DNA from: Acidobacteriota bacterium | Lineage (GTDB): Bacteria > Acidobacteriota > Vicinamibacteria > Vicinamibacterales > UBA2999 | Length of the DNA: 64,000 bases | Direction of reading: 5' to 3' | Assembly: GCA_020851565.1 (NCBI GenBank) | Contig: JADZCN010000140.1 | Span: 1 to 64,000 of the forward strand | Shown: positions 43,006 through 52,427 of the stretch, piece by piece | Numbering within the stretch: the first letter of the stretch is position 1 | Layout of the letters: each line of letters opens with the position of its first letter | Notes under the pieces: generated by a model | Database searches by the model: none | Told to the model about the DNA's origin: nothing | The model's input: only the letters and a program-made list of their open reading frames with translations | Made by a program: the position numbers and the translations under genes

Positions 43006-43629
43006 ATGAGGCGGTTGATCCTGTTGTCGACCCTGTTCACCCTGGCGCTCGCCCCCCTTGCCGCGCAGTCCACGGCCGGATGGAAGATCCGCCCCGATCG
43101 CAGCACGAGCGCGTCGGATCCCGATGGTGCCGGCGAGATCAAGTTCACGGCCGAGGGCAAGGGATTCCATGCCGTGAACCCCGCGGCCGCCGTCTACTGG
43201 CACCCGTCGAACACCGCGACGGGGACCTACACCCTGAAGGGCACGTTCAAGCTGAACAAGCCCAGCGGCCACAACAACTACTACGGCCTGGTGTTCGGCG
43301 GGAGCGCGCTCGAGGGCGCCGACCAGGCGTACCTCTACTTCCTGATCGGGCAGAACGGGACGTTCATCGTGAAGCGGCGCCTCGGTGATCCCAAGACGGA
43401 GGATGTCGTTGGCCGGACGCCGAGCGAGGCCATCAGGAAGCCCGATGCCGGCGGCACGTCCACGAACACGCTCGAGGTGCGCGTGGGCGGCGACAAGGTG
43501 GACTTCGTCGTGAACGGGACCTCCGTGCACTCCGCGCCGAAGGCGGGCCTGAGGACGGATGGGATCTGGGGCATCCGCGTCAACCACCAGCTGGACGTGA
43601 CGATCGAGGACATCGGCGTCACGAAGTAG
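43006..43629 (+). CDS. Secreted concanavalin-like domain protein
   Basis: 207 aa with AAAGGAG five bases before the ATG and a signal peptide (RRLILLSTLFTLALAPLAAQ). The mature protein is one jelly-roll of the DUF1080/LamG kind (GTYTLKGTFKLNKPSGHNNYYGLVFGGSALEGADQAYLYFLIGQNGTFIVKRR ... NTLEVRVGGDKVDFVVNGTSVH). Probable glycan-binding or accessory protein; no catalytic acid pair is evident. Confidence 0.75.
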   Translation: MRRLILLSTLFTLALAPLAAQSTAGWKIRPDRSTSASDPDGAGEIKFTAEGKGFHAVNPAAAVYWHPSNTATGTYTLKGTFKLNKPSGHNNYYGLVFGGSALEGADQAYLYFLIGQNGTFIVKRRLGDPKTEDVVGRTPSEAIRKPDAGGTSTNTLEVRVGGDKVDFVVNGTSVHSAPKAGLRTDGIWGIRVNHQLDVTIEDIGVTK

Positions 43630-43717
43630 CGCCTGGCCTTCGGCAGGATTGGGACGCGAGTGCCCGCCCTCGGAAGAGCAGGCGCTCGCGTATCCGGTCC
43701 GGCGTTCGGGCCACGCA

Positions 43718-44782
43718 TCAGCGGCCGGTCACCTCGTCGCACGTGACGTGCGGATGCCAGTCGGTGAAGGTGCCGCTCGGGTTCGCCTTCCACGCCCACA
43801 CGTGCAGCTCGTAGAAGGCCGGGAGGCCGTAGCGGTTGGCGCCGCTGACGAGATGGAAGTGCTGCCCCTTCAACACCGGCGGCTGCGGCCCGTGCTTCGC
43901 GTGCCACTGCTCGGCAATGACAACGAACTCCACGCCGACCAGGGCCGTGCGCCCACCGCGCGTCTCGAAGATGAGCGCCTCGGGCCGCTCGGGATCCAGG
44001 TCGCCGTCAGGCACCAGCGAGCCGTTGATGTAGTGGACGCCCATCGCGCCCGACTGCGGACCGCTGACGCAGCCCGTCGCGGGTGCCCACCCGGCGGCAA
44101 TGGCGGCCTCCGGCCCCCGGAGCTCGACGGTCGCCGCGCGGACGGTGTCCACGAGCGTTGGCGACGGCTGGGCGGCCGCCGGCGTCGCTGTCAACAGGCA
44201 CGCGACCGCCGCCAGGATGGCGACCAGCGGCACGGCACGACCGAGGGCCCGGGCGATGACCGCGAGGTGGTGGTAGCTGTGGCGCACGGCGTGGTCCTCC
44301 AGGACGAACTGGCAGGTGACCGGCGCCTCGTCGTAGAGCGACGCGCGCGCCGCGCGATCCAGCGCGACGTCGTCGAGCGCGCGGATGGCCCGGGCCGCGG
44401 CGGCGCTGTTGGCCTCGAGCAGGCTGATCGCTTCGGCGCGGCTCGCGCCGGCGTGCTCGGCGGCATGCCGCGCATTCATCTGGTGCACGTCGTCCATGGT
44501 CACGCCCTCGATGGGAGCGCCGTGGGCGATCTGCTGGGCGAGCTCCACCTCGATGGGATAGACACTGGCCACGTGATGCACGACGACGCCGACGGTGCGC
44601 CCATCGTGTGGCAGCCGCGTGGTCCACTCGCGATCGCTGAGGCCGGCCGCGAAGGCCCCGAGTGCGCGCGCGCCGCGTTCGAGGCGCTCCGCGAGCGCCG
44701 CCGCGCGGGCCGACGCCCCGGCCGGTTCGCCCTGGGTGACGTCGCACACCGCGGTTCGTTCCTTCGTGCTGTATCCCGACAT
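43718..44782 (-). CDS. DinB-like domain fused to exported-type domain
   Basis: 354 aa. Residues 15-180 look like a DinB/four-helix metal-binding domain (GVVVHHVASVYPIEVE, DHAVRHSYHHLAVIARALG). Immediately after comes VPLVAILAAVACLLTATPAA-AQ, which has the composition of a signal peptide, and then a C-terminal domain (TVELRGPEAAIAAGWAPATGCVSG ... MGVHYINGSL ... HFHLVSGANRYGLPAFYELHVWAWKANPSGTFTDWHPHVTCDE) seen alone in hypothetical secreted proteins. The junction suggests fusion of two once-separate genes. If the internal helix inserts, the DinB part stays in the cytoplasm and the C-terminal part is outside. Confidence 0.75.
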   Translation of the reverse strand: MSGYSTKERTAVCDVTQGEPAGASARAAALAERLERGARALGAFAAGLSDREWTTRLPHDGRTVGVVVHHVASVYPIEVELAQQIAHGAPIEGVTMDDVHQMNARHAAEHAGASRAEAISLLEANSAAAARAIRALDDVALDRAARASLYDEAPVTCQFVLEDHAVRHSYHHLAVIARALGRAVPLVAILAAVACLLTATPAAAQPSPTLVDTVRAATVELRGPEAAIAAGWAPATGCVSGPQSGAMGVHYINGSLVPDGDLDPERPEALIFETRGGRTALVGVEFVVIAEQWHAKHGPQPPVLKGQHFHLVSGANRYGLPAFYELHVWAWKANPSGTFTDWHPHVTCDEVTGR

Positions 44783-44961
44783 AGAATCCTCCTCCTGTGT
44801 GGGCCCGGCAGGTGTGCCGGCCGAATTCCACGGTAGGGGAGGGCAGCGGTTCCAGCCATGCGCGCGCGTCCGGCCTTCGTTGCAGAGGCTCCGGCAGTCG
44901 GAGCAGATGTTCCGCCCGTCCGGGTGATCGATCCGGGCGTCCGGACGGAGAGGGGCGCCGC

Positions 44962-45930
44962 GTGACCGCGGATGTGCTCTCCGACGTGCTGCGCGCCGTG
45001 CGGCTCACCGGTGCGGTGTACTTCGACTACGAGCTGCGCTCGCCCTGGGTGGCCGAAGCGCCCCCGTCGCGGGAGATCGCGGCCGTCGTCATGCCGGGCG
45101 CCGAGCGTGTGATCGAGTACCACCTGATCGCCCGGGGCGCCTGCTGGGGGCACATGGTCGGCCGGGCGCCGACCCGGCTGCACGAGGGGGACCTGCTCCT
45201 GTTCCCCCAGGGAGACGCGCACGTGCTGTCGAGCGCGCCGGGCATGCGTGCGACACCAGACATCGCCGGGTACGCGCGCGGTTCGACGCCGCTGCCCCTG
45301 TTCTACGAGCTCGGCGGCGGCGGGCCCGAGGAGGCTCGCATCATCTGCGGCTTCCTCGGCTGCGACGAGCGGCCGTTCAACCCCCTGCTCGATGCGCTGC
45401 CCCGAATGTTGCACGTTCCGGCGGCGGTGTCAGAGGGCGCCAACGGTTTGATCGTCGGGCTGCTGCTGACCGCCGTGCGGGAAGCGCGGCACGCGCGTCC
45501 CGGCAGCGAGAACGTGCTCGCCCGGATGTCCGAGCTGATGTTCGTCGAGACCGTCCGCCGCTACCTCGAGACGTTGCCGGCCGACCAGACCGGGTGGCTC
45601 GCCGGCTTGCGGGATCCGATCGTCGGCCAGGCGCTGGCCGCCCTGCACGCCGCTCCTGCGGAAGCGTGGACCGTGGACAGCCTCGCACGCCACGTGGGCA
45701 CGTCGCGGTCGGTGCTTGCCGAGCGCTTCGCGGCACTCGTCGGCCAGCCCCCGATTCAGTACCTCACGATGTGGCGGATGCAGGTCGCCTCGCGGCGGCT
45801 GCTCGACGGGGGCACCGTCGCCGAGGCGGCCGCGGAAGCCGGATACGATTCGGAGCCCGCATTCAGCCGGGCGTTCAAGAAGGTGCTCGGGCAGGCGCCT
45901 GGCATGTGGCGGCGCCGCGTGGCGCGCTGA
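44962..45930 (+). CDS. AraC-family regulator with cupin sensor
   Basis: 322 aa. The GTG at 44962, preceded by GGAGAGGGG, fits the family start (TADVLSDVLRAVRLTGAVYFDYEL). The N-terminal cupin (about 10-200) has the AraC_binding_2/cupin_6 pattern (ERVIEYHLIARGACWGHM, LHEGDLLLFPQGDAHVL). The C-terminal AraC HTH lies at about 215-320 (TVDSLARHVGTSRSVLAERFAALVGQPPIQYLTMWRMQVASRRL). It diverges from the DinB fusion, so it may control that gene; quinone, aldehyde or solvent stress ligands are common for relatives. Confidence 0.9.
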   Translation: MTADVLSDVLRAVRLTGAVYFDYELRSPWVAEAPPSREIAAVVMPGAERVIEYHLIARGACWGHMVGRAPTRLHEGDLLLFPQGDAHVLSSAPGMRATPDIAGYARGSTPLPLFYELGGGGPEEARIICGFLGCDERPFNPLLDALPRMLHVPAAVSEGANGLIVGLLLTAVREARHARPGSENVLARMSELMFVETVRRYLETLPADQTGWLAGLRDPIVGQALAALHAAPAEAWTVDSLARHVGTSRSVLAERFAALVGQPPIQYLTMWRMQVASRRLLDGGTVAEAAAEAGYDSEPAFSRAFKKVLGQAPGMWRRRVAR

Positions 45931-45949
45931 TGGCCCTGGGCTCGAGGGG

Positions 45950-46013
45950 GCCCTTCCGAGGGGGCCCTTCGGGTGGGCCCTTGGGGTCGGCCCTTCGGGT
46001 GGGGTCTTCGGTG
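45950..46013. repeat. GGGCCCTTCGGGT-type tandem units
   Basis: Four to five degenerate copies of GGGGGCCCTTC/GGGCCCTTCGGGT between the AraC gene and the PLP enzyme gene. Each unit can form a small GGGCCC self-complementary core. Confidence 0.55.
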
Positions 46014-46031
46014 GGATGGAGGATGTTGAAG

Positions 46032-47231
46032 ATGGAGCACTCTCGACGACTGTTCCTGCAGGCTCTGGCGGCGACGGCCGCGGTGCGTCCACTTGCCGCG
46101 CAGCCGGGTGACCCGCTGGGCGTACGGCCCGAGTTTCCGGCCGCCGCGGATCGGCTCTACCTGAACTCGGCCTACATCGCGCCCGTGCCGCGCGCGGTCG
46201 CGGCGGCCGGCCGCGCCTTCGTCGACGCGAAGATGGAGCGGCCCATCTCGCTCGGGGAGATGCAGCGCGCCGCGGACAGGGTCCGCGCCCAGTACGCGGC
46301 CCTCATCGGCGCGTCGCCGGACGAGATCGCGTTCCTCTACTCCACCAGCGAGGGCGAGAACATCGTCGCGCGTGGCCTCGGGCTGAAGAAGGGCGACAAC
46401 GTCGTCGTGGACGAGCTGCACTACAACACGACGTTCGTGCTCTACCGCGAGCTGGAGCGGACGCTCGGCATCGAGCTGCGGATCGTCAAGGCGCGGGACG
46501 GCGCCGTGGACGCGTCCGACTTCGCGCGCCACGTGGACCGCCGCACGCGGCTGGTGTCGGTGGCGTGGGTGTCGCACCAGAACGGGTTTCGGCACGACAT
46601 GCGCCCCATCGCCGACCTCGCGCACGCGCACGGCGCGTTCTTCTACGTGGACGGCGTGCAGGCGGTGGGCATGTTCCCCATCGACATCGGCGCGGCCGGC
46701 GTGGACTTCATGGCCGCGGGGACCTACAAGTGGCTGCTGGCGAGCTTCGGCGTGGCACCGTTCTTCATCCGGCGTGATTTGCTGGACCGCATCCCGCTGG
46801 ACCGCTTCGGCGCCCTGCACGTCGAGCGGGAACTGGGAGACTTCCGTTACGAGATCTACCGCACCGCGAAGCGCTTCGACTACGCCACGCCGGCCTTCGG
46901 CCCCATCTACCAGCTCGGGGCCGCGCTCGCATTCCTGGAGCGCGTGGGTGTCGCGGCCATTGAGACCCACACGGTGGCCCTGGCGGATCGCCTGAACCGC
47001 GGATTGCGCGACATGGGGGCGCGCGTCGTCACACCGCTCGGGAACCGGTCGTCGATCGTGTCGTTCAGCGTGGATCCCGCGCGCGACCCCGCCGGCTACT
47101 TCACCAAGGCAGGCGTGGACGTGAGCATCAGGGAGAGTGGGCGCCAGGTGCGCGTGTCCCCGGCGCTGTTCAACACCGTGGACGACATCGATCGGTTCCT
47201 GGCGCTGAGCCGGGACATCGTGCGCGGCTGA
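46032..47231 (+). CDS. Class V aminotransferase-like PLP enzyme, Tat-type signal
   Basis: 399 aa. ATG 46032 follows GGAGG by about nine bases. The N-terminus MEHSRRLFLQALAATAA is a twin-arginine-like signal, so this PLP enzyme is likely exported folded. Core: FLYSTSEGENIVARGLGLKKGDNVVVDELHYN, the Asp in FFYVDGVQAVG and Schiff-base K233 in AAGTYKWLLASFG. Closest groups are isopenicillin-N-epimerase-like and cysteine-desulfurase-like proteins of class V. Substrate unknown; amino-acid epimerisation or C-S lyase chemistry is possible. Confidence 0.85.
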   Translation: MEHSRRLFLQALAATAAVRPLAAQPGDPLGVRPEFPAAADRLYLNSAYIAPVPRAVAAAGRAFVDAKMERPISLGEMQRAADRVRAQYAALIGASPDEIAFLYSTSEGENIVARGLGLKKGDNVVVDELHYNTTFVLYRELERTLGIELRIVKARDGAVDASDFARHVDRRTRLVSVAWVSHQNGFRHDMRPIADLAHAHGAFFYVDGVQAVGMFPIDIGAAGVDFMAAGTYKWLLASFGVAPFFIRRDLLDRIPLDRFGALHVERELGDFRYEIYRTAKRFDYATPAFGPIYQLGAALAFLERVGVAAIETHTVALADRLNRGLRDMGARVVTPLGNRSSIVSFSVDPARDPAGYFTKAGVDVSIRESGRQVRVSPALFNTVDDIDRFLALSRDIVRG

Positions 47232-47255
47232 GGGGCTGCGACGTGCGAAGCGCGC

Positions 47256-47286
47256 GGAGGCGACCCTTCCTGGGTCGCCTCCGTTT
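47256..47286. terminator. Bidirectional hairpin terminator
   Basis: Perfect 11-bp stem GGAGGCGACCC / GGGTCGCCTCC with loop TTCCT, followed by GTTT. It sits in the 58-bp gap between convergent genes and can serve both. Confidence 0.8.
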
Positions 47287-47289
47287 GCC

Positions 47290-49689
47290 CTATCTCAACC
47301 ACAACGGTGCCCCGTGGACCGTCGGATCGACGCCCGCGCGGAACCTGAGCTGGTACTGACCCGGCTGCAGGCCCCAGGTGACCAGCGGGAACACGTAGCT
47401 GCCTCGTCCCGGCCACGGCACGTAGTAGAACGCGTCGAAGGGCGGCAGCGGGCTCACCGGCCTCGTCACCTCGCCGGTCGCCACGTTGACCAGCTCGATC
47501 GCCCGCAGCGCCACCCTCGACGACGACACGTTGTTGCCGTTGGCGTCGCAGAGGCCGAGCCAGACTGGGGCGACCGGTCCGATCCGAATCGGGGAGGACG
47601 GATCGTAGTGCAGGCACACGGCATAGGACACGCTGTAGGTGACGCTGGCCGACGACCGGTTGCCCACCCGATCCGCGGCGTTCACCTCGAAGCGGTGCGT
47701 GCCGACCTGCGGGACCATCATCGATCCGTGTCCCTCCGTTCCCGCGCACGACGCGACCAGCGACCCATCGTCCGAGCAGTAGTACTGCGCGTACAGCGCT
47801 TCTCGCAGGACGTAGTTCCTGGGCTGTGGCGAGACGAGGGAAATGGTGGGCGCCTTCTTGTCGACCCTGATTGGCGCGACAGGACCCGCCTGCGTCGCGT
47901 TGCCGGCGCGGTCGATCACCGTCACGATGCCCGTGGCCGCCGCACTGGTTTCGGTGCCCGCCGGGACGCTCGTCGAGAGAGCGAAGCCGGACCCGGGGAA
48001 GGCGATGCCGGACGCCGCATCCGTGGCCGTGCACGGGATGCTCACATCCGTGGCGTGCCAGAGGCCGTCGGGTGTTCCGCACGACACGGCCGGCGGTGTG
48101 CGGTCGATCCGGACCGTCGCGGTGACGGCAGCGCTCAACCCCTCGCCGTTGGTCGCCGTGCACGTGAACGTGAGGTCGGTGGGATCCGCCGCGAGCTGGC
48201 GGGTCTCGCACCCCGACGTCGAGGCGATGCCGGATTCCGGGTCCGATGCGGTCCACGTGAGCTGAACGGGCGTGTTGTTCCACCCGGCGGCGTTCGGCGG
48301 CGGATCGATCGCATACGTCACCAGCGGCGGCGTCGTGTCGTCGCCGCTTCCCCCGTCGTCATCGTCGTCCACGATGGTGCCGGTCGCCTCGTCATCGGCG
48401 AGCGTCGCGCCGTCGGGATTCGAGAGGAGTATCGTGAACGTCTCGTCGGGCTCCTGCACCGTGTCGCCCTCCACGAGCACCGTGACCGTGGAGGTCGTCT
48501 CACCCGGGGCGAAGGTCAGCGTGCCGCTGGCGGATCGATAGTCGGCATCTGCCTGCGCGCTGTCCTCGACGGTGGTGAAGTCCACCGAGACGATACTGCT
48601 GCTCGGGGCCGAGAGCGAGACCGTGAACACAGCCTCGACCACGCCGGCATCTCCCTCCAGGACCGACTGGTCCGCGATGGCGATGGTGCGATTGTCCCAG
48701 AACACCTGGATGCGGTGATTGTCGGTGTCGGCGACGTAGAGGCGCCCGGACGCATCGATTGCCAGACCTTGCGGCCCCACCTCATCGCCGAACTGCCCCT
48801 GGGCGGTGCCGGGCCCGCCGAACTTCCAGAGGAAGCGCCCGTCGGGGCCGAACTTCTGGATACGGTGGTTGATGCTGTCGGCCACGTAGATGTTCCCGAG
48901 CGCGTCCACCTCGAGCGCGCCCGCGCCGCTGCCCAGCTCACCGTCGCCAGGCGCGATGGCGCCCTCCTGGTCCGTCGAGCAGCCGAACCCGGTATCCATG
49001 TAGCAGCCGGTGCTCGAGAATTGGCGGACGAGGTCTCCCTCGGCATCGAACACGTCGATCGTGCCGTTGTCCTTCTCGAACATCACGATGTCGCCGTTCC
49101 CCGCGATGGCCAGCGCCTCCGGCAGAATGCCTCCGAGCGCGAAGGCCTCGATCAACGTCCCGTTCGCGCTGAACTTCTGAAGCTGGAACACGCTCCCCAC
49201 GTAGACGTTGCCGTCGCCATCGAGCGCCAGGGACATGACGCGGTTGAAGAACTGACCGGGTTCCTGTCCCGGTGCTCCGAAGCTGAGCTCATGGACCCCT
49301 GAAGGGCTGAACTTCTGGACACGGAGGTTGCCGCTGTCGGCCACGTAGATGCTGCCGTCGGCCGCGACGGCGATGTCGGTGGGCTGGTCGAACTGGCCCG
49401 GTAGCGAGCCGTACGAGCCGAAGGCGAGCAGTGGCGCGCCCGAGGGTTCGAACACCTGCACCCGGGAGTTGCCGGCATCGATCACGTAGATATTGCCGGC
49501 GGTGTCGACGTCCATACGGCCCGGCCACTGGAACTCGCCCACATCGGTGCCGGGGGTGCCGAACACGAGACCCGGGAGCCGGGCCTGGGCCGCCGGCTGA
49601 GCTCCACTCAGGATGGCGATGGCGGCCGCTGCCGCCAGGGCGGAGACGCGCGTGAGGGACCTGCGGAGTGTTGCGATTGCTGCGCGCAT
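47290..49689 (-). CDS. Secreted NHL-repeat protein with Calx-beta and Ig-like domains
   Basis: 799 aa. ATG 49689 with AGAGGA upstream begins a signal peptide (RRSLTRVSALAAAAAIAILS). Residues about 45-335 are six NHL propeller repeats (GEFQWPGRMDVDTAGNIYVIDAGNSRVQVFEPSG and variants). Then follow a Calx-beta domain at about 340-445 (TIAIADQSVLEGDAGVVEAVFTVSLSAPSS ... VDDDDD) and Ig-like/HYR-type sheets to the end with paired Cys (SGCETRQLAADPTDLTFTCTATNGEG). Likely a surface or secreted adhesion protein. No catalytic residues recognised. It converges with the PLP enzyme gene. Confidence 0.85.
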   Translation of the reverse strand: MRAAIATLRRSLTRVSALAAAAAIAILSGAQPAAQARLPGLVFGTPGTDVGEFQWPGRMDVDTAGNIYVIDAGNSRVQVFEPSGAPLLAFGSYGSLPGQFDQPTDIAVAADGSIYVADSGNLRVQKFSPSGVHELSFGAPGQEPGQFFNRVMSLALDGDGNVYVGSVFQLQKFSANGTLIEAFALGGILPEALAIAGNGDIVMFEKDNGTIDVFDAEGDLVRQFSSTGCYMDTGFGCSTDQEGAIAPGDGELGSGAGALEVDALGNIYVADSINHRIQKFGPDGRFLWKFGGPGTAQGQFGDEVGPQGLAIDASGRLYVADTDNHRIQVFWDNRTIAIADQSVLEGDAGVVEAVFTVSLSAPSSSIVSVDFTTVEDSAQADADYRSASGTLTFAPGETTSTVTVLVEGDTVQEPDETFTILLSNPDGATLADDEATGTIVDDDDDGGSGDDTTPPLVTYAIDPPPNAAGWNNTPVQLTWTASDPESGIASTSGCETRQLAADPTDLTFTCTATNGEGLSAAVTATVRIDRTPPAVSCGTPDGLWHATDVSIPCTATDAASGIAFPGSGFALSTSVPAGTETSAAATGIVTVIDRAGNATQAGPVAPIRVDKKAPTISLVSPQPRNYVLREALYAQYYCSDDGSLVASCAGTEGHGSMMVPQVGTHRFEVNAADRVGNRSSASVTYSVSYAVCLHYDPSSPIRIGPVAPVWLGLCDANGNNVSSSRVALRAIELVNVATGEVTRPVSPLPPFDAFYYVPWPGRGSYVFPLVTWGLQPGQYQLRFRAGVDPTVHGAPLWLR

Positions 49690-49883
49690 GATTCGTGTCC
49701 TCTTGAACAAGAGCCGGCGATCCGGCGTTCACATTCCTGCTGACACTCCTGACGCGACAACCGAAGGACATCGGGCTCACGCCCGCGCGGGAGGCTGGGG
49801 ACCGGCGGTGAGGACGGGAGGCGGCGGGGGCTTGAAGGCGGAAGGCGGAAGGCGGAACGGTAAGGTTTCTGAATTCTGCTTTC

Positions 49884-52382
49884 CTACTTCTGAATGTTCG
49901 ACAGGCGCTGGACTCGGGCGAGCATCCGCTGCAGGTCCTCTTCGGCCGGCGGGAGACTGCCAGGGCGCTGGTCGACGCGCCATCGGCTTCGGAGGGCGAC
50001 GAGATCGTCGAGCATTCGCGTGACACGCGCGGTCACGAGCCGGCGGACGACGCCGGTCGCCGGACGCGACTCCAGGAGGGTGACCAGGGCGCCGGCCGCC
50101 TCGAACAGCGCGTCGGCGTAGTCCGACGATTGACGATCCCGCTCGGGGTGGTCCAGCGAGCGCTGCCGGTAAACGGCCAGCGCTCGCTCATGTGACGCGA
50201 GGGCTGCTTCCAGGTCGCCGCCCTCTCCCTCGACCCAGGCCATGCGCTGATGGCCGTATGCGACGGCCACGGTCGCGCGGTCGTTCTCCGGATCGGCGTC
50301 CGCGACGGCCTGGCGCAGTTCGATGGCCCGCTGGTACTGTTCACGTGCGCCACCGATGTCGCCCGCGCTCAACAGCGCGGCGCCGAGGGCCCCGTGGGAG
50401 AACGACAGATCGAGGCGAGCATCGGCCGAGCCCTGCAGACGCTCGGCGCGCTCGCGGTCGAGCGACAGGGCGCGCCGGTACGCGGCGATGGCCTCGTCTG
50501 GTCGCTCGAGCATCTCGAGTGTTGTCCCCAGCTGCTGGAGTGCGAGCGCCAGATTACGGCCGGCGTTCGGGTTCTCGGGTGCCAGGCCGAGCGCGGCTTC
50601 AGCGGCCTCCGCGGCGCGAACGAACGCCTCGTGTGCGTCCGTGTACTGCCGGGCACCGATATGCTGGCGGCCGAGGTCGAACCACACGCGCACGGCCGTG
50701 GAGAGTACGTCAGGGGTGGTCTGCTCCGCCCGCGGAATCGCCTCGAGCATCGCAGCGGCCTGACGGGTGCGCGCCCGACGCTCCTCGATGTTCGACTCCA
50801 GATTCGACAGCGTGACGTAGGCGTTGGCGAGTGCCAGCCGGTCGCGCGTCTCTCCGAAGCGCGCGGCGAGCGGCTCCAGCAGCGCGACGGCCTTCCGGCT
50901 GCTCGTCACCGCGGCGTTCACGTCGCCCACGTTCGACGCCCCGCGCGACCCCTGCACTTCCGCCAGCCGCCGGTAGCCGGCGGCCAGCTCCCGCTGAAGG
51001 TCCGTGCGGTCGCCGGCCTCGCGCGACAGCGTGTCCAGGTACTCCGTGGCGCGCCGCAGGAGGAGCTCTCGTGCGGGTGTCGAGCCCGCCAGCACCGCCA
51101 CCGCATCGTGCAACTCCCCGAGGACCGACCCGGCGAGGGTCCGCACGGCGTTGAACTGGCGGCCGGCCCGATCCCGCTCGCGCGCGGCCACGCGCGCCTG
51201 CCAGAAGGTCGCCGCACTGCCGCCCGCGATGGCCAGCGTGACGAGCGCCGCCGCGGCCAGGCCGAGGCGATGACGCGCCGCGAACTTGCGCGTCCGGTAC
51301 GCCCGGCTGTCGGGCGCGGCGAGCACGGGGCGGGATTCCAGGTAGCGCTGCAGATCGTCGGACAGTTGGTCGGCGCCGCTGTAGCGCCGCTCCGGGTCCT
51401 TGCGCATCGCCTTGAGGATGATGCGATCGACGTCGGCGTCGATCGTGCCGGGCGGAGCCGGCTCCTGCACGCAGACGGCCTCGATCACCTCCGCGTCGGA
51501 GCCCGTCGTGAGGCGGTACGGGCTTCGCCCGGTGGCCAGGCGATACAGCAGCACGCCGAGCGCGTAGACGTCCGTGGCCGTGGTGATCGGTTCGCCGCGC
51601 AGCTGCTCGGGGCTGGCGCTCTCCGGCGTGATCATCCGCACGAGCGTCGGCTCGGCCGCCGAGTCCTGCTGGAGCACCTTGGCGATGCCGAAGTCCAGCA
51701 GCTTCGGGACGCCGTCGACGGTCACCAGGATGTTCGACGCCTTGATGTCGCGGTGCACGACCAGATGCTGGTGCGCGTAGTCCACCGCCAGGCACACGAG
51801 GCGGAAGAGGTGGATGCGTCGGCGGAGATCGAGCGCGTGCTGCTCGCAGTAGAGGTCGATGGGCAGCCCCTCGACGTACTCCATGACGACGTACGGCAGG
51901 CCGCGGGGCGTGGCGCCGCCGTCGATCAGCCGCGCGATGTGCGGGTGCTCCAATGTCGCCAGGATGCGCCGCTCGTCGCGAAGGCGCCTCACGAGCAGGT
52001 CGTCGGCATTCCCGCCGCGCACGATCTTCACGGCGGCGCGCTGCGAGAACTCCGCGTCGCTCCGCTCGGCCAGGTACACCGTTCCCATGCCGCCCTGGCC
52101 GATCTCGCGAACCAGCGTCCACGGTCCCAGCCGCTCGCCAATCGGGACCGATCGGTAGTCGTCGATCACTCGGGACATCCGCGCGACACTCGCGGGGTCG
52201 AACACCGGCGTGTCGAGACCGTCGCCGGCGCCCTCCATCGCACCGAGCAGCGACAGCGCCTCGTGCCGGAGCGCGTCATCGCCTTCGCACCGCGCCGCCA
52301 CATAGTCGGCCCGGTCCGCTGGCGGGCGCTCCCAGGCGTCGGCGGCAATGGCCTTGACGCGTCTCCAGAGCTCGGGATCCAT
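49884..52382 (-). CDS. Ser/Thr protein kinase with C-terminal TPRs
   Basis: 832 aa paralogue of the kinase at 13076-15847, same build. Glycine loop GQGGMGTVY (95-103), catalytic K119, HRDIKASN at 210-217, DFG at 230-232, ASPEQ in the activation loop. A single transmembrane helix at about 369-390 is followed by an extracytoplasmic TPR region (for example EAFVRAAEAAEAALGLAPENPNAGRNLALALQQLG; DEAIAAYRRALSLD). The ECF sigma gene is 45 bp upstream on the same strand. The preceding 194-bp gap to the NHL gene holds GGAAGGC units only. Confidence 0.92.
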   Translation of the reverse strand: MDPELWRRVKAIAADAWERPPADRADYVAARCEGDDALRHEALSLLGAMEGAGDGLDTPVFDPASVARMSRVIDDYRSVPIGERLGPWTLVREIGQGGMGTVYLAERSDAEFSQRAAVKIVRGGNADDLLVRRLRDERRILATLEHPHIARLIDGGATPRGLPYVVMEYVEGLPIDLYCEQHALDLRRRIHLFRLVCLAVDYAHQHLVVHRDIKASNILVTVDGVPKLLDFGIAKVLQQDSAAEPTLVRMITPESASPEQLRGEPITTATDVYALGVLLYRLATGRSPYRLTTGSDAEVIEAVCVQEPAPPGTIDADVDRIILKAMRKDPERRYSGADQLSDDLQRYLESRPVLAAPDSRAYRTRKFAARHRLGLAAAALVTLAIAGGSAATFWQARVAARERDRAGRQFNAVRTLAGSVLGELHDAVAVLAGSTPARELLLRRATEYLDTLSREAGDRTDLQRELAAGYRRLAEVQGSRGASNVGDVNAAVTSSRKAVALLEPLAARFGETRDRLALANAYVTLSNLESNIEERRARTRQAAAMLEAIPRAEQTTPDVLSTAVRVWFDLGRQHIGARQYTDAHEAFVRAAEAAEAALGLAPENPNAGRNLALALQQLGTTLEMLERPDEAIAAYRRALSLDRERAERLQGSADARLDLSFSHGALGAALLSAGDIGGAREQYQRAIELRQAVADADPENDRATVAVAYGHQRMAWVEGEGGDLEAALASHERALAVYRQRSLDHPERDRQSSDYADALFEAAGALVTLLESRPATGVVRRLVTARVTRMLDDLVALRSRWRVDQRPGSLPPAEEDLQRMLARVQRLSNIQK

Positions 52383-52427
52383 CGGAAGGTGTCAGGACGC
52401 GGGTGGGCGGGCTGCGGATCCCGCGCG

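Noticed and set aside
39622-43587. Long minus-strand frame of 1321 codons opposite the BNR gene
   Set aside because: Arg/His/Val-rich composition with no family signature; the + strand encodes repeated Asp-box motifs with a signal peptide.
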